From Casuarina equisetifolia (lineage: Eukaryota > Streptophyta > Magnoliopsida > Fagales > Casuarinaceae), in contig CM052355.1 of the NCBI GenBank assembly GCA_028551475.1, positions 2,542,001-2,606,000 of the forward strand: 64,000 nucleotides of DNA. Direction: 5' to 3'. The notes under the pieces were generated by a model. That model was not told the DNA's origin and ran no database searches. It saw only the letters and a list, made by a program, of their open reading frames with translations. Both the position numbers and the translations under genes were made by a program. How positions within the stretch are numbered: the first letter of the stretch is position 1; every line of letters starts with the position of its first letter. Below, one piece after another: positions 59,161 to 64,000 of this stretch.

Positions 59161-60880
59161 ATGATTGTTTTGAATTATTTTTAATATAATTTCGTGATAT
59201 ACATATACATGATAATTTACCCAAAAAAAAATACGTGTAGCAAATACTAGAATCCTCAACTTCATAGACATTGGATTCTTAACAAAAAATTGATACAACT
59301 ACAATTGATTTTAGAGTTAGCATTAGTATGTATCAACCGCAAACATGATAAACATAGTATTTACAATCAGTACCAAACATGTCCGGAATCCAAAACAAAA
59401 CTAGAAGAATCTTTAGCAAAAAATTCCTCAAAATTGTGAAGGATAGCCCCTACACGTATCCGAATGTAAATCAAGGAATACTTCTTAGGTTATAACAATG
59501 TACACATGTTATGACGTTTCATGGATACTTGAAGCATTACCAATCCTGTAATGGAGTGAAATAACATTTCTTATTTCATAAAGTTGTAAATATCCGTACT
59601 ATACCAAATTCTCTCCTTTGACACAATCAATAATCTTTTACATAATAACTTCCAAACATCACACAATGTTTTTGAAAAGATTATCATTTAAATTTTAAAT
59701 TCATCGATTTCATTGTTCTATGAAGGTGAATTTTGTTCTCAAGTCTAGAATTGATTTCTTGCAGATAAAGTACAATTTTGTCAAAGTTTAAATCGGAGAT
59801 AATTATTTCCAGCGTAAACCAATTTAATGTGAGTAGTGGAGATCGCAAAACAAATACAAGTTGGCTGGACAGTTAGCAACTAAAACAAGAATAAATCAAA
59901 GGACCTATAGCAAATCCTGAAATTGGACCAGAGTATTTTGTGGAGTATTATTAGAATCAGAGCAAATTCGAAGTTGAAAAGCTGGCATTGTGTACGGGTT
60001 GATTTTGTATCCTCCTCCTCTTCTTCTTATGATAACTATTATTATAGTTGATGAAAATTAAAAAAATATATATTTTTTACACATGCTCTCAAACTCACAC
60101 CCATATGTCAAACTTGGGACCTAGTACTTGCTCCCAATTGAGTTAGGTGTTTGTTGACTAGAAATTAAACAATCAATATCCTCATGATGCCAATTGATAA
60201 ATGCTAGTTCTTGTATTCTAGAAGTCTCATAAAAATACAGTAAGATCTAAATATAAGACTATCTGAATTCAATAACACATTCAAAGCTCCTCATAAATCA
60301 TCACCATATGAAATCTGTCCAGCTTTTAAGAGATGCAACTAGCAAAACTCTTCATACTGTTCCATTGGTAGTGCCCCGTATGTCTTCCCTTACGAAATTT
60401 TTCCAAATAAACAAACGAAATCCTTCTTTCCTGAAACTTCAAATCTGCTGCTCACCTTTTACCTTGCAAATGATTTGTAATGAGTAACAAGATTCCAATC
60501 TATAGTGCATATTAATAGACTTTACTGCTAAAGAAACGACAGACTTCTAGAAATAAAAGCACACTTGCACGCAGATAAAAAGGGAAGAAAAAATAAAATA
60601 ATGCTAGTGTCATTTAATGGGAATTAATCTACCTAAAAGTATGAAACAAGCTTAAAAATTAGATTTGCGACATTAATTTCTTTATGATAACTTTGCATTG
60701 GTGGTACTATGGAGAGTATTTGACCAATTATAAAATCAATTTAATCTTACCATAAATCAATCCTAAACAAAAGCCAATTCAATTTGAATTAGCTTTATCT
60801 CTATGTAGTCATTACAACTGTTCATAACACTGCAATATGCTCATAGAAGTATATATATAGGTAAATAATCCTATAATAAT
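59160..60880. other. Intergenic region, AT-rich
   Basis: No gene, RNA or element was recognised. The sequence is AT-rich with scattered homopolymer runs. Confidence 0.5.
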
Positions 60881-60889
60881 TAGTTCTTT

Positions 60890-60915
60890 ACTTCTATATA
60901 TATATATATAGAAGT
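60890..60915. repeat. Perfect 26-bp palindrome, (TA)n core
   Basis: ACTTC(TA)nGAAGT is perfectly self-complementary. A related ATAGAAGTATATATATAGG lies about 50 bp to the left, and TTCTTTACTT words surround both. Confidence 0.85.
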
Positions 60916-60959
60916 ATATATGTGGGATTTCAATTAGTATAGTTCTTTACTTATTTTCT

Positions 60960-62090
60960 ATGTAACAAGTATAACTGTTCATGACACTTTAGTTAGTGTA
61001 TATATCGGTGAAGTATACATATAGGACAAAAATTAGAATTAGTTATTTACTTGTAATGACTGTACATTAAAGACTAATTGTACTATGTAGGATTGACCAA
61101 ATATATTTCCTTGTATGCCAAAACAATCCTAAATCTTAATAAAAATAAGGATTGATTAAAATCACTTGGCAAAGATTAAACCTCTCTAACAAGGGTTAGA
61201 ATGAGATTACTAGCATATAAATGCATTGGTAGGCCCTATAAAGACTAGGAATGCATGGACCCCTAAAGCCTCTAGATTCCTTTTATACTCTAAGAATTCA
61301 ATATTGTTGTTAATTCTGTTTTTCATATATAGTAAATATTGTAGCATATGTTATTTGAACCATTATATTGAAGGAGAGAGTAATCCTTTAGTATTTGGTA
61401 CTAAGCCTATAAAGGGTCATTTTTGTACCACTGCTTAATTTAAACAAACGATGTGCCAATAACTTCATTTCCCCATCAAAGTTTAGAAATGTTGAAAATG
61501 ATGGTAATTGGCTTGAAACACAAGCAAAAAAATTAATTAAGACAATTACTAGCCTAAGTGGATTATTATAAGTGAATCAACAACATGGGAGTTTGACAAA
61601 AATTTTATTTTATAAGTTCTCAAATTCACAAGGAGAGATAGGGGTAGGATTTCATTGATTGCTTCTAAGAACAAGGTTAAGAGCTTGTACCAAGATTACA
61701 ATCTACCCATCAAGTTTGCTGAAGAAAATAGACAAAACTAGAAATAAAGTAACTTACCTTTTTAATTGAACCAAACCTAGAAATGCCTTGGCAAGACTCT
61801 CTTCCATGGACTTCTCTTGGCCTTTGAGACTATCAAGTAAGAAGAAACATTCAAATGCTTAATTTTCCATCTGAATCAGGTCTTCTTCTTTTTTTGTTAG
61901 TTTTTACTTTATGTTAAAAGTTATTAGATTTCTTATCAATGCCTACATATGAAGCTGCATAATAATAATTTTCATTACATGATATATTAGAAAAATTCTA
62001 TACAAGTAAACTCTTAGAAATAAAACTTCTTCAAGGTTAGAAATTTGAATGGAAGAAAAATGATTTAAAAAAACACAATCAACGGAGACA
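60960..62090. other. Intergenic region, AT-rich
   Basis: No supported gene. The plus frame at 61226-61438 starts with TTG. The 61140-61440 stretch has LTR-like composition, but no ends or target duplication could be placed. Confidence 0.4.
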
Positions 62091-62092
62091 AA

Positions 62093-62563
62093 CTACTGAA
62101 AGTGGGCCTCTATTAGGATCCACCACTTCTCCTTTCGAGATCGAGAGAGAGAAAGATTCATACCATATCCAAAAAAATTTCTAGGGAACCTTCGACAACC
62201 AACCTTCGAAACATCTGTTGGAACTAAAGAGCGTCCAAAACAATGATCCATACAATCACGACCACAGGCCAGGTAGTTGTTTATAGGAATTCTCGCTTCA
62301 TAGCAATACAAATCACAATCAAAAGCACATCTTACGTGATCACAATCCAAATCCAATGGAGAAAGCGACGGAGCACGAGGGGAAAGAGGAAATGGAAAGG
62401 ACGGAAGAATGGGAGGAGGATATGGGGGCGAGGATGTTGGAGAAGTAGAAGGGGAAAAGTCATCAGCTTGTGCAGCAGTTAGAACTGGTAGAACCACCAA
62501 TAACAGCGAGGCCAAGGGCCTCCTCATACCACTTTTGCTCATGATTTCCGTAGAACTCTTCAT
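62093..62563 (-). CDS. Small secreted eight-cysteine peptide, copy 2
   Basis: Paralogue of the gene at 57078, on the opposite strand. From the ATG at 62563 it has 156 residues; the second ATG (62542) aligns better with copy 1 and would give 149. A signal peptide (LASLLLVVLPVLTAAQA) is followed by a longer Ser/Pro linker (TSSPPYPPPILPSFPFPLS) and a cysteine domain with the same spacing, C4C3C3C12C3C3C14C. Only the cysteines and a few residues (CMRD or CMDH, ADD or AED after the signal peptide) are shared, so the pair has diverged a lot while keeping the disulfide frame. The tail after the last Cys is longer (about 33 residues, basic) than in copy 1. Confidence 0.65.
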   Translation of the reverse strand: MKSSTEIMSKSGMRRPLASLLLVVLPVLTAAQADDFSPSTSPTSSPPYPPPILPSFPFPLSPRAPSLSPLDLDCDHVRCAFDCDLYCYEARIPINNYLACGRDCMDHCFGRSLVPTDVSKVGCRRFPRNFFGYGMNLSLSRSRKEKWWILIEAHFQ

Positions 62564-63420
62564 TTTTATGGTTTCGTAAATAGAACCAATATAAAAAGGA
62601 CAAAAGGTAAAACCTTGTCGTGCCTAAGCTTTCGGAGATTTTCAAACTGAATATGCTTTTCTTTGTAAGCTAGCCTCTGTCTGTTGCTCTATTGCCCACT
62701 GATCTTAAACAAGAGAAGAGTCTTCTTTTTTCTTTTTTCTTTTTTTTTATTCACATATGTAAACCAAATGCTATATTCAAATAAAGAGTTTCTTGGAAAC
62801 TTTTGAGGTTTTTCGAAAGGGAACAAAATCTTTTAGATAGATTGAAAGTGAAATAAAATGATCTATTGAATAACTTCAAAAAGCAAGATATGCTATAATA
62901 AGTAACAAATGAAAGTAACTCATCGAAAAATGTATTTAGAAATGATAATTAAAAGATTTTGAATTCCATATCTAACTATGAAAAGACACGTGGACTCAAT
63001 ATTTTGAACCACAACTTATAACCTACAATAATATCAATTTTTAATTTTGAAAGTGAAATGTTGTTTTCTTCGAAGTTTCCTCATGCAATACATTATTCTT
63101 GCTCAATAAATCCTATACCTATTGTAAGAATAATTTGAAAATCCAAACACAAAAACAAATACATTTCAGTCTTAAGTTCTTGTTTCACATTATATTTTTC
63201 TGATTTTTCTCATAAATGTTTTAAGAGCATAATTTAAAAAACAAAATGATATAAAAAAGGCATAACCATTGCAACCATCTCATAGAAGCACTAAAAGACA
63301 CAATATAAATGTACAAGTTACCCATAGAAATAGAAAAATCAAAATGTTGGCTTTATATCTTATAACATGTAAATTAATCATTAAAAAAAAACTTCACTTG
63401 ACAATGGTTGACAATTATTC

Positions 63421-63457
63421 ATTTTTATTTTTATTTTTATTTTTATTTTTATTTTTA
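63421..63457. repeat. (ATTTTT)n minisatellite
   Basis: About six tandem copies of the hexamer ATTTTT. Confidence 0.9.
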
Positions 63458-63479
63458 ATGAAAGATTAAGTATTATATA

Positions 63480-63990
63480 TTACCAAAGAAAATAAAAATT
63501 TTAGTAATAACTAAACAATTGGGCACCAAAATTATATTGTAAATTTTAAAACTTTTGCAAAAACTTATTACAATTTATAGGTTTCACTTTACTAGTTGAT
63601 AAAATCTTATCTCTCACATCCTTCCTAATTTTATCATTAAACTTTCTTCTATCAATTTCCCTTCAAATATGTTACAATCTAACTTTGAATGATATATTAA
63701 GTGAGGTTATTACAAAACTTTAACATTTAACAAATTTGATTATCCAACATACTTCTACTCTCTATTATTCAATTCTTTGAGATAATTCATTTAATTCAAG
63801 CCTAATAGAGTTCTTCATTTATTCTATAGGTAACACATGGTCATCTTTTTATTCTATAAACTATTAGCCATACAATGCAACCTAGAATCATTATGTTGTG
63901 TCATATATATCCTTGTTAATGTAAGTTCCAAAATCTTATTTTTTGTGGTTTTCTCCAATATAAGATGAACATATCCATATATATATATAT
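63480..63990 (-). repeat. Dispersed repeat R, copy 3 (inverted)
   Basis: Its reverse complement follows copy 1 in order: CTCTATTAGG, ATGAATTAT.TCAAAGAATT, GAGAGTAGAAG.ATGTTG, AAAATTAGGAAGGATGTGAG, TATAAATTGTAATAA. It may continue past the window. Confidence 0.55.
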
Positions 63991-63996
63991 ATATAT
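63977..63996. repeat. (AT)n microsatellite
   Basis: Ten AT units at the right edge of the window. Confidence 0.9.
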
Positions 63997-64000
63997 CTGA

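Larger units (their letters stand above)
62650..64000. other. Intergenic region with repeats
   Basis: AT-rich sequence with no supported gene. It contains an (ATTTTT)n repeat, an inverted copy of repeat R and a terminal (AT)n run. Confidence 0.5.

Overview
This is nuclear DNA from a flowering plant, almost certainly a eudicot. The evidence is AT-rich intergenic sequence, GT-AG introns, plant-specific gene families, relics of Copia-type LTR retrotransposons and SINE-like elements, and a fragment of plastid atpA inside a nuclear intron. I cannot name the species.

The left half (1-23 kb) is a conserved single-copy block. From left to right it holds the 5' end of PSF1 (GINS replication complex, minus strand), a MASS-type MAPK-substrate gene (10.3 kb, plus), a nine-exon GH28 polygalacturonase (13.9-17.3 kb, plus), a four-exon mitochondrial-type peptide deformylase PDF1A (17.9-20.6 kb, minus, converging on the polygalacturonase) and a small DUF761 gene (22.6 kb, plus). 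As I remember the Arabidopsis map, these genes are split between two duplicated segments there (around At1g80160-80190 and At1g15380-15400). Here they stand together, as an unfractionated ancestral order would predict.

From 26.4 to about 56.8 kb lies a degenerate head-to-tail array. It contains four intact-looking three-exon GLYI4/GLYI7-type glyoxalase genes (copies A-D, all minus strand), one gutted copy E, and blocks of their flanks repeated without any gene. Later events are visible: copy C has a shifted C-terminal frame at a CAG tract and a damaged TATA box, copies C and D share an extra proline, and a 469-bp solo LTR sits in the copy D promoter block. An intronless soluble inorganic pyrophosphatase gene (54.6-55.3 kb) lies in the array. 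It looks like a retrocopy whose upstream region is the glyoxalase repeat block. A second solo LTR (1,162 bp, 5-bp target duplication) lies just left of the array.

The right end (57-64 kb) holds two opposite-strand genes for small secreted peptides. They share a proline-rich linker and the identical eight-cysteine spacing C4C3C3C12C3C3C14C. The rest is AT-rich repeat sequence, including copies of a dispersed repeat also present near 30.5 kb. The most promising material for follow-up is the glyoxalase array with its captured pyrophosphatase retrogene, and the eight-cysteine peptide pair.
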